A stretch of DNA of 32,164 nucleotides. Origin: an uncultured Clostridia bacterium (GTDB lineage Bacteria; Bacillota; Clostridia; Christensenellales; Borkfalkiaceae). The notes beneath the pieces are model-generated. The model was not told the DNA's origin. It made no database searches and worked only from the letters and a program-made list of their open reading frames with translations. A program made the translations under genes and the position numbers. The stretch spans positions 1 through 32,164 of the forward strand of contig CAKQLR010000019.1 of assembly GCA_934254725.1 (NCBI GenBank), read 5' to 3'. Below, one piece after another: positions 22,961 to 31,242 of the stretch; position 1 is the first letter of the stretch; each line of letters starts with the position of its first letter.

Positions 22961-24790
22961 ATGGCATATCTTGCTTTATACAGGCGCTTCCGCCCGCAGA
23001 ATTTTGACGATTTAATCGGGCAGGAACACATAACCAAAATATTAAAAAACCAGATTAAAACGGGTAAGATAGGTCACGCTTATCTTCTGTGCGGGGCGCG
23101 CGGTACGGGTAAAACCACCGTGGCTAAAATATTTGCGCGCGCAATAAACTGCCTTAACCCAGTGGACGGCTCGCCATGCGGGAAGTGCGAGGTTTGCAGA
23201 GGGTTAAAGGATCCTTCCAATATGGACATCCTCGAACTCGACGCGGCATCCAACAACGGCGTGGACGACGTTCGCGATATGCGCGAAAAAATCAAATACC
23301 CGCCAGTTGTCGGCAAGTACAAGGTATACATCGTGGACGAAGTCCATATGCTTTCGCCCGCCGCATTCAACGCGCTGCTTAAAACTTTGGAAGAACCGCC
23401 GTCACACGCGGTGTTCATTTTTGCCACGACCGAAGTGCATAAAATACCGCAGACTATTCTTTCAAGGTGCATGCGCTTCGATTTCAGACTTATTTCCCTC
23501 CCCCTTCTTACTTCGCTTGTAAAAAAAGTTTTCGACGCGGTAGGCAAGGAATATGACGAGGAAGCCGTGGACGCCATTGCGAGGGCAGGCGAAGGCAGCG
23601 CGAGAGATACTCTTTCTATTGCGGATATGTGCTCGTCCTACTCCACCGGCAAGCTTGTTTACTCTGACGTGCTCGACGTGCTCGGTGCGACGGACAAGAG
23701 CAAAATTCTCTCCCTTGTGTCCGCGATAATAGACGGAAAAACGGGTGACGCCGTTCAGATAGTGGATGAGTTAGCTTCCCTCGGCAAGGGAATGGGCGTT
23801 CTGGCGGACGATATCGCGTCGCTCGTTCGCGACTTACTTATTATAAAAACCGCCGAAAACGCGAATAAAATACTTGTTTTGCCCGAAACGAGGTTTAACG
23901 CCTATTTAGCCGTCGCAAAGCAAACGGACGGGAACAGGTTGCTTAGAATATCTGATATTTTCTCCTCTCTCGATAACGCTTTCAGGTACACCACTCACCC
24001 GAGGATTGTCCTTGAAACCGCTGTGATACGCGCCTGCAAGCCCGAAAAAGACTACGATACCGACGCCATTCTTTCGAGAATCGCCTCCGTAGAAAAAGAA
24101 CTTTCGGACGCAAAAGCCACTATACAGAAATTTAAAGAGGAAAGAGTTCAAATAAAGGTTGACGACAAGCAAACGCCGCAAACAGAAAATTTACAAACAG
24201 AAAATTCTCAAGCGGAAAACGTAAAATCCCCTCTTCCGCAAGCGGCTGAACCTTCCGGGAAAAAGCCCGAAAAGAAGAATACCGCAAGCGATTTTTCCGA
24301 AGAATTCGGTATGATACCGCCTGAAGACGACGGCGGATTTTACGGCTTTGACGAACCTCGCCGCGAAGTACCCCCACAAAAAACAACTATCGTTTCCGCT
24401 TCGGCATACTCGGGAGGGAACGCGGAAAAGTCCCCTGTTTCGCAGGAAAACGCAACGGAAGAAGTTCCGCCCGCTAAAGTTTGGGGTTGTGTTTTAAGAC
24501 AGCTGCGCGCGGACAGAAACGTTGTGCTATGGACTGTCTGCCGTGACGTAAAAGCGTTCGCAAAGGACGGGGTTCTGACCGTTTACGTTTCCGACGACGG
24601 CGAATACGAAATGTTTTCAAAGGAAAACCATTATAAAACATTGACCGATACGGCGAGGAAATTCGGCAACTATACGGTCAAAATAGAAAAGAAAAGCATT
24701 ATGACGGACGAGGCGAAAGAATTCGATGACGACATCGAAAAAGTAAAACGCACGTTCGGCGATGATATAGTAACAATAAATAAGGATTAA
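22961..24790 (+). CDS. dnaX: DNA polymerase III subunit gamma/tau
   Basis: 609 residues. This is the AAA+ clamp-loader subunit: Walker A 'GARGTGKT' (45-52), a zinc cluster Cys64, Cys73, Cys76 and Cys79, Walker B 'DEVH' (126-129) and sensor 'SRC' (168-170). Domain III follows. A long Lys/Glu/Pro-rich linker (about 380-500) then leads to a C-terminal domain that in other species binds the polymerase and helicase. It loads the sliding clamp during replication. In the linker, G-AAA-AAG (24259-24265) is a possible slippage site. The gene heads the conserved dnaX-ybaB-recR cluster. Confidence 0.95.
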   Translation: MAYLALYRRFRPQNFDDLIGQEHITKILKNQIKTGKIGHAYLLCGARGTGKTTVAKIFARAINCLNPVDGSPCGKCEVCRGLKDPSNMDILELDAASNNGVDDVRDMREKIKYPPVVGKYKVYIVDEVHMLSPAAFNALLKTLEEPPSHAVFIFATTEVHKIPQTILSRCMRFDFRLISLPLLTSLVKKVFDAVGKEYDEEAVDAIARAGEGSARDTLSIADMCSSYSTGKLVYSDVLDVLGATDKSKILSLVSAIIDGKTGDAVQIVDELASLGKGMGVLADDIASLVRDLLIIKTAENANKILVLPETRFNAYLAVAKQTDGNRLLRISDIFSSLDNAFRYTTHPRIVLETAVIRACKPEKDYDTDAILSRIASVEKELSDAKATIQKFKEERVQIKVDDKQTPQTENLQTENSQAENVKSPLPQAAEPSGKKPEKKNTASDFSEEFGMIPPEDDGGFYGFDEPRREVPPQKTTIVSASAYSGGNAEKSPVSQENATEEVPPAKVWGCVLRQLRADRNVVLWTVCRDVKAFAKDGVLTVYVSDDGEYEMFSKENHYKTLTDTARKFGNYTVKIEKKSIMTDEAKEFDDDIEKVKRTFGDDIVTINKD

Positions 24791-24803
24791 CGGAGGTAAA
24801 ATT

Positions 24804-25145
24804 ATGGCAGGATATAAAGGATTCGGCGGCGGTTTCGGTGGCGGTAACCAGATGCAGCAACTTATGAAGCAGGCGCAAAAAATGCAGGAACAAATGGCAA
24901 AGGCTCAGGAGGAGCTTGAAGAAGCCGAGCTCGAGGGCACTTCCGGCGGCGGAATGGTTAAAGTAGTAGTCAACGGCAAAAAGGTCGTCAGCTCGCTCAG
25001 CATAGATCCTTCGGTAGTAGACCCGGACGACGTAGAAATGCTCGAAGACCTCGTTGTAGCTGCGCTTAACGACGCATACGGCAAAGCCGAAAAACTTTAC
25101 GAAGAGAAGATGGGAGCTTTCGGCGGTGCCGGCGGCTTATTCTGA
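24804..25145 (+). CDS. ebfC: YbaB/EbfC nucleoid-associated protein
   Basis: 113 residues. A Gly/Phe-rich start ('GYKGFGGGFGGGNQMQQLM') leads into a helix 'KQAQKMQEQMAKAQEELEEA', then the beta core 'GMVKVVVNGKKVVSSLSIDP' and a C-terminal helix. These small dimers bind DNA and are nearly always found between dnaX and recR. An excellent GGAGG site lies 7-8 bases before the ATG, and the gene follows dnaX by only 13 bases. The Gly-rich head is longer than in many relatives. Confidence 0.93.
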   Translation: MAGYKGFGGGFGGGNQMQQLMKQAQKMQEQMAKAQEELEEAELEGTSGGGMVKVVVNGKKVVSSLSIDPSVVDPDDVEMLEDLVVAALNDAYGKAEKLYEEKMGAFGGAGGLF

Positions 25146-25169
25146 TAAACGAAACGCTAAGGAATTTAT

Positions 25170-25763
25170 ATGAAGGTTTTTATCGAGCCTATCGGCAAGC
25201 TTATAAACGAATTTACTAAGCTCCCCGGGGTAGGCAGCAAAACGGCGCAGAGATACGCCTACAAAATAATCAATATGCCAGAAAGCGAAGTGGCAGGCTT
25301 TGCGGAAGCTCTTTTAAGGGTAAAAAAAGACGTTCACTACTGCAAAATTTGCGGGAACTTTACCGACGGCGATATTTGCGATGTGTGCAAAACGCGGGAC
25401 AAAAGCATAATTTGCGTCGTGAAAGAACCTAAAGACGTTATAGCTTTGGAGAAAATTCACGAGTTCACGGGCGTGTATCACGTTCTTCACGGCACTATTT
25501 CCCCAATGGACAATATCGGCCCCAACGACATTCGCATTAAGGAACTTCTCGCAAGGATTGCCGAAGGCGGCGTAGAAGAAGTCATTATGGCAACCAACCC
25601 CGACGTAGAAGGTGAAGCCACCGCAATGTATATTTCTTCGCTTATAAAACCGTTAGGCGTTAAAGTTACGAGAATCGCTCACGGTATTCCTATCGGCTCC
25701 GATCTGGAATACACGGACGAAATGACCCTTGCAAGAGCTTTGCTCGACCGTAAAACGCTGTAA
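25170..25763 (+). CDS. recR: Recombination protein RecR
   Basis: 197 residues, full length. The order is helix-hairpin-helix 'FTKLPGVGSKTAQRYAYKI', C4 zinc finger (Cys58, Cys61, Cys70, Cys73), then a Toprim domain 'SIICVVKEPKDVIALEKI' with 'ATNPDVEGEATAMYI'. With RecF and RecO it loads RecA at gaps during DNA repair. It is the last gene of the dnaX cluster and is followed by a terminator at 25796-25834. Confidence 0.96.
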   Translation: MKVFIEPIGKLINEFTKLPGVGSKTAQRYAYKIINMPESEVAGFAEALLRVKKDVHYCKICGNFTDGDICDVCKTRDKSIICVVKEPKDVIALEKIHEFTGVYHVLHGTISPMDNIGPNDIRIKELLARIAEGGVEEVIMATNPDVEGEATAMYISSLIKPLGVKVTRIAHGIPIGSDLEYTDEMTLARALLDRKTL

Positions 25764-25795
25764 CAATTACTTTGCATTCAAATACTTAAACCACG

Positions 25796-25834
25796 AAAAA
25801 CGGCGTTAATGTGAGAAATACGCCGTTTTTTATT
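25796..25834 (+). terminator. Terminator after recR
   Basis: AAAAACGGCG pairs with CGCCGTTTTT, followed by TATTTTT. Confidence 0.88.
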
Positions 25835-25853
25835 TTTACCGAGGAAAAATATT

Positions 25854-27101
25854 ATGAAAAAATTAGTTATAGCGCTGCTATCCGCGGCGGCACTTGTGGG
25901 GTTGTATTTTTTGCTTTCTGCGCTGTTTCCACTCGAAAGCCGCGGCAAGCTCGACACCCCTGACGGGCTTACAATCAAGAAGTTCACCCTTCAATGGAAT
26001 TACAATTCTTCGGCAGACGAGTACGGCATTCTTGTAGAAGGCGAAACCGAAGAACGCATTTCCCAAACAAACAGAATTTTTCTTCGCTACGACGATCGGG
26101 GAAAGACAGTCCGTGTGCGTGCGATTTCAAAAAACAACAGAATGCAGACTTCGGACTACTCCCCTCCTCTCGAAGTAATTTTTTCAGATAACATAAAGGA
26201 AATCGTTACCTATAAAATACCCGCGCTGCACTACGAGCGCACGGAATTTATATACAACGGAGTTGTAAAAGCGTATACGCCCGATTTAACGGACAGGGGC
26301 TACAATTTCTGCTACTGGTATAAAATATCCGGAGGAGAAACAATACCCGTTCTTGACAACATAAGCGCGCAGGATACCGTGGTTCTGTACGCAAAACTGC
26401 TCCCTATAACTTATAAACTTAATATAGACTGCGGAAATTTTCCTCTTCCCGCCAACGCAAAAACAGAATATACGGTCGAAGATTATTTCGATATTTTCAA
26501 CATGAATTCACGCAGTAAAGGGTATGAAATCAAGGGTTGGTATGCCGATAAAGAAAGGAGAATCCCCCTCGATAAAAACACTCCCTGCATCGGTGATTTA
26601 ACTATTTACCCCCTTATATCGCTGATTAACGAGGGTTTGAACTTTGACGCGACAGGCTCTCTAACGGGTTTTACGGGCAATGAAAGTCAGGCGTTTATCC
26701 CCGACGAGTACAACGGAATGAAAGTCACTTCGGTACAAGGAAAAGCCTTTTGGGTAAAGCAGGCGGCAGACGGGCAGGTTATCGTCAACAACCTGAGCAG
26801 TATAATTTTCTATTCGGAGAGCATTACCCTCGAAAAAAACGCCATAGGCTGTTCCGAAAAGCTTAACAAAATAGTCTTTGAAGGAAACGCTTTTCTTAAA
26901 AAGGGCGCGATAAAAATTCCCGACGAACAGACAAACGAAATAGAAATAATTTTTAAAGGCAATATCGCTTTGGAAGATGATTTCATTTCCGGACTTCTCG
27001 GCGATTACAAAGCAAACGTAACCGTATACGTTCTCCCAGAAAAAATCTCATCGGTGCCGCGCGGTAAATATAATGTCAAAGCATATACAGCCGAAGCATA
27101 A
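25854..27101 (+). CDS. Membrane-anchored protein with fibronectin-like, InlB-type and LRR-like segments
   Basis: 415 residues. One N-terminal hydrophobic segment (4-25) acts as signal or anchor; there is no lipobox Cys. The first domain (about 35-110, 'FTLQWNYNSSADEYGILVEG') resembles a fibronectin type III module. Two InlB/Listeria-Bacteroides-type repeats follow ('RGYNFCYWYKISGGETIPVL' and 'KGYEIKGWYADKERRIPLDK'). The last third ('AFIPDEYNGMKVTSVQGKAF', 'LSSIIFYSESITLEKNAIG') has the rhythm of BspA-type leucine-rich repeats. Such proteins are displayed outside the membrane. It lies between recR and nagB with its own upstream terminator. Its target is unknown. Confidence 0.7.
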   Translation: MKKLVIALLSAAALVGLYFLLSALFPLESRGKLDTPDGLTIKKFTLQWNYNSSADEYGILVEGETEERISQTNRIFLRYDDRGKTVRVRAISKNNRMQTSDYSPPLEVIFSDNIKEIVTYKIPALHYERTEFIYNGVVKAYTPDLTDRGYNFCYWYKISGGETIPVLDNISAQDTVVLYAKLLPITYKLNIDCGNFPLPANAKTEYTVEDYFDIFNMNSRSKGYEIKGWYADKERRIPLDKNTPCIGDLTIYPLISLINEGLNFDATGSLTGFTGNESQAFIPDEYNGMKVTSVQGKAFWVKQAADGQVIVNNLSSIIFYSESITLEKNAIGCSEKLNKIVFEGNAFLKKGAIKIPDEQTNEIEIIFKGNIALEDDFISGLLGDYKANVTVYVLPEKISSVPRGKYNVKAYTAEA

Positions 27102-27164
27102 ACTTATACTTTTATAAACTATTTTAATTCTTTTGTATATATTTTTACTCCCGTTATTGACGGT

Positions 27165-27182
27165 GTAACATTTTTGTGTTAC
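27165..27182. promoter_or_regulatory. Palindrome in the nag promoter region (candidate operator)
   Basis: GTAACA, six bases, TGTTAC is an exact inverted repeat. It lies just before TAATAT (27187-27192) and about 70 bases before nagB, at or over a possible -35 region (TTGACG at 27157-27162 is a less well spaced alternative). It does not match the known NagR/DasR operator. Confidence 0.45.
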
Positions 27183-27251
27183 CATTTAATATATTAGCAA
27201 TGTGTTTAAGCGTTGCTACAAAACGTCAATAACTTTTCGGAGGATATAAAA

Positions 27252-27974
27252 ATGAAAGTAATCGTTTGTGACACCTATGATGAAATGAGCCGTAAGGCTT
27301 ACGAGGTAATGAAACCCGTTCTTAAGGACGGCGCGGTTATAGCCCTTGCAACGGGCACAAGCCCCATAGGTCTTTACAAGTGCATGGCGGAGGACTATAA
27401 AAAAGGAAACGTTTCCTATAAAAACATTCGTTCGGTAAACCTTGACGAATACGTCGGTCAGGGCGTCGGCGACGAACAGTCTTACGTCGAATTTATGAGA
27501 AGAAACCTTTTCAATAATATAGACATAGACCTTAACAACACCGATCTTCCCAACGGAAAAGCGGCAGACCTCGACACGGAAGTTGCAAGATACAACAAAA
27601 AGCTTGCCGAAACCCCCATTGATATTCAGGTACTCGGCATAGGCAGCAACGGTCACATCGGTTTCAACGAACCCGGTACTCCTATCGACTCTCTCACCCA
27701 CGTAGTGGAACTCACCCCTAACACCATCAAGGATAACTCCCGTTTCTTCAAATCTATTGACGAAGTTCCCACTAAGGCTCTTTCCATGGGTATCAAAAAC
27801 GTTATGAACGCTAAGAAGATAGTTATGGTGGCAAACGGAGCGAACAAGGCTAAAGCCGTAAAAGCCATGATAGAAGGCAGAATTACTACCGATTGCCCCG
27901 CTTCCGTTTTACAGCTTCACCCCGATTGCACCATAGTTCTCGATAAAGAAGCTGCTTCTCTTCTCGGCAAATAA
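27252..27974 (+). CDS. nagB: Glucosamine-6-phosphate deaminase
   Basis: 240 residues from the ATG at 27252, which has a perfect GGAGG eight bases ahead; an in-frame upstream start at 27213 has none. It converts glucosamine-6-P to fructose-6-P and ammonia. Family features are 'VIALATGTSPIGLYKCMAED' near the N-terminus, 'VNLDEYVG' with the catalytic Asp, 'GIGSNGHIGFNEPG' with the ring-opening His, and 'LTPNTIKDNSRFF'. The protein is of monomer length and lacks the C-terminal extension seen in allosteric E. coli NagB. It leads the amino-sugar operon, two bases ahead of the next gene. Confidence 0.96.
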   Translation: MKVIVCDTYDEMSRKAYEVMKPVLKDGAVIALATGTSPIGLYKCMAEDYKKGNVSYKNIRSVNLDEYVGQGVGDEQSYVEFMRRNLFNNIDIDLNNTDLPNGKAADLDTEVARYNKKLAETPIDIQVLGIGSNGHIGFNEPGTPIDSLTHVVELTPNTIKDNSRFFKSIDEVPTKALSMGIKNVMNAKKIVMVANGANKAKAVKAMIEGRITTDCPASVLQLHPDCTIVLDKEAASLLGK

Positions 27975-27976
27975 GT

Positions 27977-29341
27977 ATGTATATTCCGAAATATGATAAG
28001 GGTTATTACCCTTTAATCAAAGCGATTGAGAATTTTGAAAAAAGAGTGGCTTCCGAAAAGGAAGAAAACACCGCGAAAATCAAAATCGCAGTTGAAAGAA
28101 ACGGCGGCAACGTTTACGTATACTCTTACACAGGACTTAAAGACGGCGTTGACGACAAACTTAACTACCGCATAGCCGAAAGAATGGTTAAATCCATTCT
28201 ATGGGTTTGCGGCGGTTATAAAATTTACGTGCTCGGCAGCAAAGTAAATTACGACGGACTTTCCGCGGCTTATAAAAAAGACGGGGCGCGCGCCTTCGAC
28301 GAGGACTTTATGTCCACCGTTTACGAAAAACCTTTCGAAGTCGTTTTATGTTCGGAAGAAAACTTCCCCAACGAAAAGAAGTCCTCGGTTAAAGTCGGCG
28401 GCTTCCTTAAGGGGTGCAGAATAGGCTTCGACGCGGGCGGCAGCGACAGAAAGGTCAGCGCGGTTATCGACGGCGAGGTCGTATACAGCGAGGAAACCGT
28501 ATGGCACCCTAAGACTACTTCCGATCCCGAATACCACTACGAGGGGATTAAGGAAGCCATGCTCACCGCGGCGAGCAAAATGCCACGAGTTGACAGCATA
28601 GGCGTATCCTCCGCAGGCGTTTACATCGACAACAAAATTATGGTCGCTTCTCTATTTATCAAAGTGGATAAAAAGAAGCACGGCGACTACGTTAAAAACA
28701 TGTACATTAACGTAGCAAAAGAACTCGGCGTTCCTATTCAGGTCGTCAACGACGGCGACGTTACGGCGCTTGCAGGCGCAATGGATATGAAAGACAACTG
28801 CGTCCTTGGTATAGCCATGGGCACAAGCGAGGCGGGCGGTTACATCAATTCAGACGGATGTATAAACGGTTGGTTGTCGGAGCTTGCTTTCGTTCCCGTG
28901 GACTACTCTACCGAAGCTATGACCGACGAGTGGAGCGGCGACATAGGCGTGGGTTGCAAATATTTTTCTCAGGACGCCGTTATAAAACTTGCCGAAAACG
29001 GCGGTTTTAAATTTGAAAACGGACTCACCCCTGCGGAAAAACTTAAGGTCATTCAAAAGCTTGCCGAAAGCGGCGACGAGTTCTCCCTCGATATTTTCAG
29101 GGACATAGGCATTTACCTTGCCTATACAATTCCGTTCTACGCAAGGTTCTATGAAATCCGCCACGTTATGCTTCTCGGCAGAGTTATGTCCGGAAAGGGC
29201 GGCGAAGAAATTCTTGCCACTTGCAAAAAAGTCCTTTCCGCAGAGTATCCGCTTTATAAAGATATAGCGCTCCCGAGCGAATATGTGAGAAGGGTAGGTC
29301 AAAGCATAGCGGCAGCTTCTCTTTGCGAGGACAAAATATAG
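27977..29341 (+). CDS. ROK-like (ASKHA) sugar kinase with an N-terminal extension
   Basis: 454 residues. The C-terminal 300 form an actin-like kinase fold: phosphate-1 loop 'GFDAGGSDRKVSAVIDGEVV' (about 150-169), 'SIGVSSAGVYI', catalytic-Asp motif 'VVNDGDVTALAGAMDM', phosphate-2 'GIAMGTSEAGGYINSDGCIN', and a later 'WLSELAFVPVD' in place of the usual ROK zinc motif. The first 140 residues are an unrecognised extra domain. ROK kinases are normally near 300 residues, so this is a divergent, longer form. Between nagB and nagA it is most likely an N-acetylglucosamine (or related amino-sugar) kinase. A regulator is possible, but no helix-turn-helix is visible. Confidence 0.75.
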   Translation: MYIPKYDKGYYPLIKAIENFEKRVASEKEENTAKIKIAVERNGGNVYVYSYTGLKDGVDDKLNYRIAERMVKSILWVCGGYKIYVLGSKVNYDGLSAAYKKDGARAFDEDFMSTVYEKPFEVVLCSEENFPNEKKSSVKVGGFLKGCRIGFDAGGSDRKVSAVIDGEVVYSEETVWHPKTTSDPEYHYEGIKEAMLTAASKMPRVDSIGVSSAGVYIDNKIMVASLFIKVDKKKHGDYVKNMYINVAKELGVPIQVVNDGDVTALAGAMDMKDNCVLGIAMGTSEAGGYINSDGCINGWLSELAFVPVDYSTEAMTDEWSGDIGVGCKYFSQDAVIKLAENGGFKFENGLTPAEKLKVIQKLAESGDEFSLDIFRDIGIYLAYTIPFYARFYEIRHVMLLGRVMSGKGGEEILATCKKVLSAEYPLYKDIALPSEYVRRVGQSIAAASLCEDKI

Positions 29342-29366
29342 TGATAACGCGCGAAAAAGGCTACTT

Positions 29367-29888
29367 ATGCATTTAAAAAACAACATTACGGGCGAAAAGG
29401 CAAACTACGTTACGGCATTTTATTCGGAGCGGAAAAACGGCAAAACGGTTTTCCGCTTTTCTGCGGAAAATTCCCGCCTGTACTGCCCGTATAAACAAAA
29501 CAACCAACCCTTATACGAGGGCGACGTTTGCGAAGTTTTTATCGGCAGGCGAGACGCGTACTACGAAATAGAAGTTTCCCCAGACGGAAATTGCTTTTTC
29601 GCTATGATAAAAAACGACGGAAACGGCAAATTTCGTCCGGAAAAGTTTCTCGATTGCCGGGACATAGAGTATTCCGCCGAGCAAACCGATGCAGGCTACA
29701 ACGTAACTATCGGGGTGCCGGACGCAATCATCCTGTCGCTTTGCGGGGACGGAGAAATTCTTTTTAACGCATTCAGGATAGAAACGGACGGCGGCGAAAA
29801 AGAAAAATATCTGTACGCTCTAAGCCCTACCCTCTGCGGAACTTTTCACTTAAGCGAAGCATTTATAAGGCTACAAAACTGCGTTTAA
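29367..29888 (+). CDS. CBM9-like carbohydrate-binding protein without signal peptide
   Basis: 173 residues forming one domain. 'VFRFSAENSRLYCPYKQNN' precedes 'LYEGDVCEVFIGRRDAYYEI', 'EVSPDGNCFFAMI' and 'GEILFNAFRIETDGG', and the last part reads 'LYALSPTLCGTFHLSEAF'. This is the pattern of family 9-like carbohydrate-binding modules (E-x-F-(I/L), then Y-Y-E-(I/F)-x-(V/L)-S-P-x-G, then ending 'P...FH..E.F'). There is no signal peptide or membrane helix, so it should act in the cytoplasm, which is odd for such a domain. AAAGG precedes the start. It lies inside the nag operon. Confidence 0.75.
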   Translation: MHLKNNITGEKANYVTAFYSERKNGKTVFRFSAENSRLYCPYKQNNQPLYEGDVCEVFIGRRDAYYEIEVSPDGNCFFAMIKNDGNGKFRPEKFLDCRDIEYSAEQTDAGYNVTIGVPDAIILSLCGDGEILFNAFRIETDGGEKEKYLYALSPTLCGTFHLSEAFIRLQNCV

Positions 29889-29981
29889 CGAGCGTTTTAG
29901 GGGACTTATTCACACTTCGGATGACTTTTTATCACGTAAAAACAAAAAGCGAACTTAGGATTTATTTGTAAGGAGAGTTAA

Positions 29982-31133
29982 ATGAAAGGTTTTAAAAACG
30001 CAAAAGTATATATCAGCGGCGAGGGCGTAAAAACTCTTTCCGTAGGCGTAGAAAACGGAAAAATAGCATATATAGGCGAGGACGCCGAAAAAATCACCGA
30101 GGCATACCCGTACAGAGACGGTCAGATAGTCTGCCCAGGGTTTATCGACGAACACATTCACGGCGCGGTAGGTTCGGACGCAATGGACGCAACAGAAAAG
30201 GCGCTTACGGAGATTTCCTCTGCCCTTCCCAAAGAAGGCACAACGACCTTCCTTGCCACCACCATGACCCAAAGCTCCGAAAGAATAACGGCGGCTCTTA
30301 CCGCCGCGAGGGATTATATAGCCGCAGGCAAAAAAACGGGTGCAAGGGTTCTCGGCGTTCACCTCGAAGGACCGTACATCTGCGATAAATTCAAAGGCGC
30401 TCAGCCGGGAGAATATATCGCAAAACCCGAAAAAGAGAGCTTTGAGCGGTACTATGAAGCGAGCGGCAAAAACATTAAAATTGTAACGCTGGCGCCCGAA
30501 AACGACGAAGGGTATTCCTTTATAAAATACCTTTGCGAAAAGGGCGTTACCGTCAGCGCGGGACACAGCGACGCGGATTTCGAGACTCTGCGAGGCGGCG
30601 TGGAAAGCGGCGTAAAATGTATTACGCACACGTATAACGGGCAACGCGGGCTTCACCACCGCGATATAGGCGTGGTCGGCGGAGCGTTCTCGTCGGACGA
30701 AGTCGCCACCGAAATTATCTGCGATCTCATTCACGTAAGCGCGCCCGCGGTTAAGCTTCTTATTAAAAACAAACCGCACGACAAGGTCATTCTTATCACC
30801 GACGCTATGCGCGCGAAAGGGTTGAGCGACGGCATAAGCGAACTTGGCGGGCAGACGGTTATCGTTAAAAACGGCGAGGCTCGGCTTGAAAACGGAGCTT
30901 TGGCGGGCAGCACACTGAAAATGAACGTTGCAATTAAAAACCTTGTTACCGCGTGCGGGGTTCCCTTTGGCGACGCGGTGGATTTCGCAACGGTAAACCC
31001 GGCAAAGAACCTCGGCGTGGAAAATCTGTACGGCTCGATAGAAGTCGGCAAGTATGCGGACTTCACGCTTTTAGACGAGAATTTCAATGTAAAGCTCACC
31101 CTGCGCGAGGGCGAAGTAGTTTACCAAGCCTGA
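29982..31133 (+). CDS. nagA: N-acetylglucosamine-6-phosphate deacetylase
   Basis: 383 residues, full length. It removes acetate from GlcNAc-6-P to give glucosamine-6-P, the substrate of NagB. This is the amidohydrolase fold: 'VCPGFIDEHIHGAVGSDAMD' near the N-terminus, metal-binding Glu in 'VHLEGPYI', His in 'VSAGHSDAD' and 'KCITHTYNG', catalytic Asp in 'VILITDAMRAKGL', and 'ARLENGALAGSTLKMN' followed by 'FATVNPAKNLGV' near the C-terminus. AAGGAGAG precedes the ATG. It is the last gene of the operon and is followed by two terminators. Confidence 0.95.
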   Translation: MKGFKNAKVYISGEGVKTLSVGVENGKIAYIGEDAEKITEAYPYRDGQIVCPGFIDEHIHGAVGSDAMDATEKALTEISSALPKEGTTTFLATTMTQSSERITAALTAARDYIAAGKKTGARVLGVHLEGPYICDKFKGAQPGEYIAKPEKESFERYYEASGKNIKIVTLAPENDEGYSFIKYLCEKGVTVSAGHSDADFETLRGGVESGVKCITHTYNGQRGLHHRDIGVVGGAFSSDEVATEIICDLIHVSAPAVKLLIKNKPHDKVILITDAMRAKGLSDGISELGGQTVIVKNGEARLENGALAGSTLKMNVAIKNLVTACGVPFGDAVDFATVNPAKNLGVENLYGSIEVGKYADFTLLDENFNVKLTLREGEVVYQA

Positions 31134-31136
31134 TTT

Positions 31137-31160
31137 AAAGTGCTTTTTAAAGCACTTTTT
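31137..31160 (+). terminator. Terminator after nagA
   Basis: AAAGTGCTTT pairs with AAAGCACTTT and is followed by T residues. Confidence 0.8.
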
Positions 31161-31180
31161 GAAGCAAATATAAGCAAATT

Positions 31181-31221
31181 AAAAGCGCCCCGAAAGAAAA
31201 ACTCTTTCCAAGCGCTTTTTG
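31181..31221. terminator. Bidirectional terminator between convergent genes
   Basis: AAAAGCGC pairs with GCGCTTTT, with inner GAAAGA/TCTTTC; A-rich and T-rich flanks allow action on both strands. It serves the nag operon and the LRR gene that converges from the right. Confidence 0.75.
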
Positions 31222-31242
31222 TTTTGTATTAAAATTGGTACT

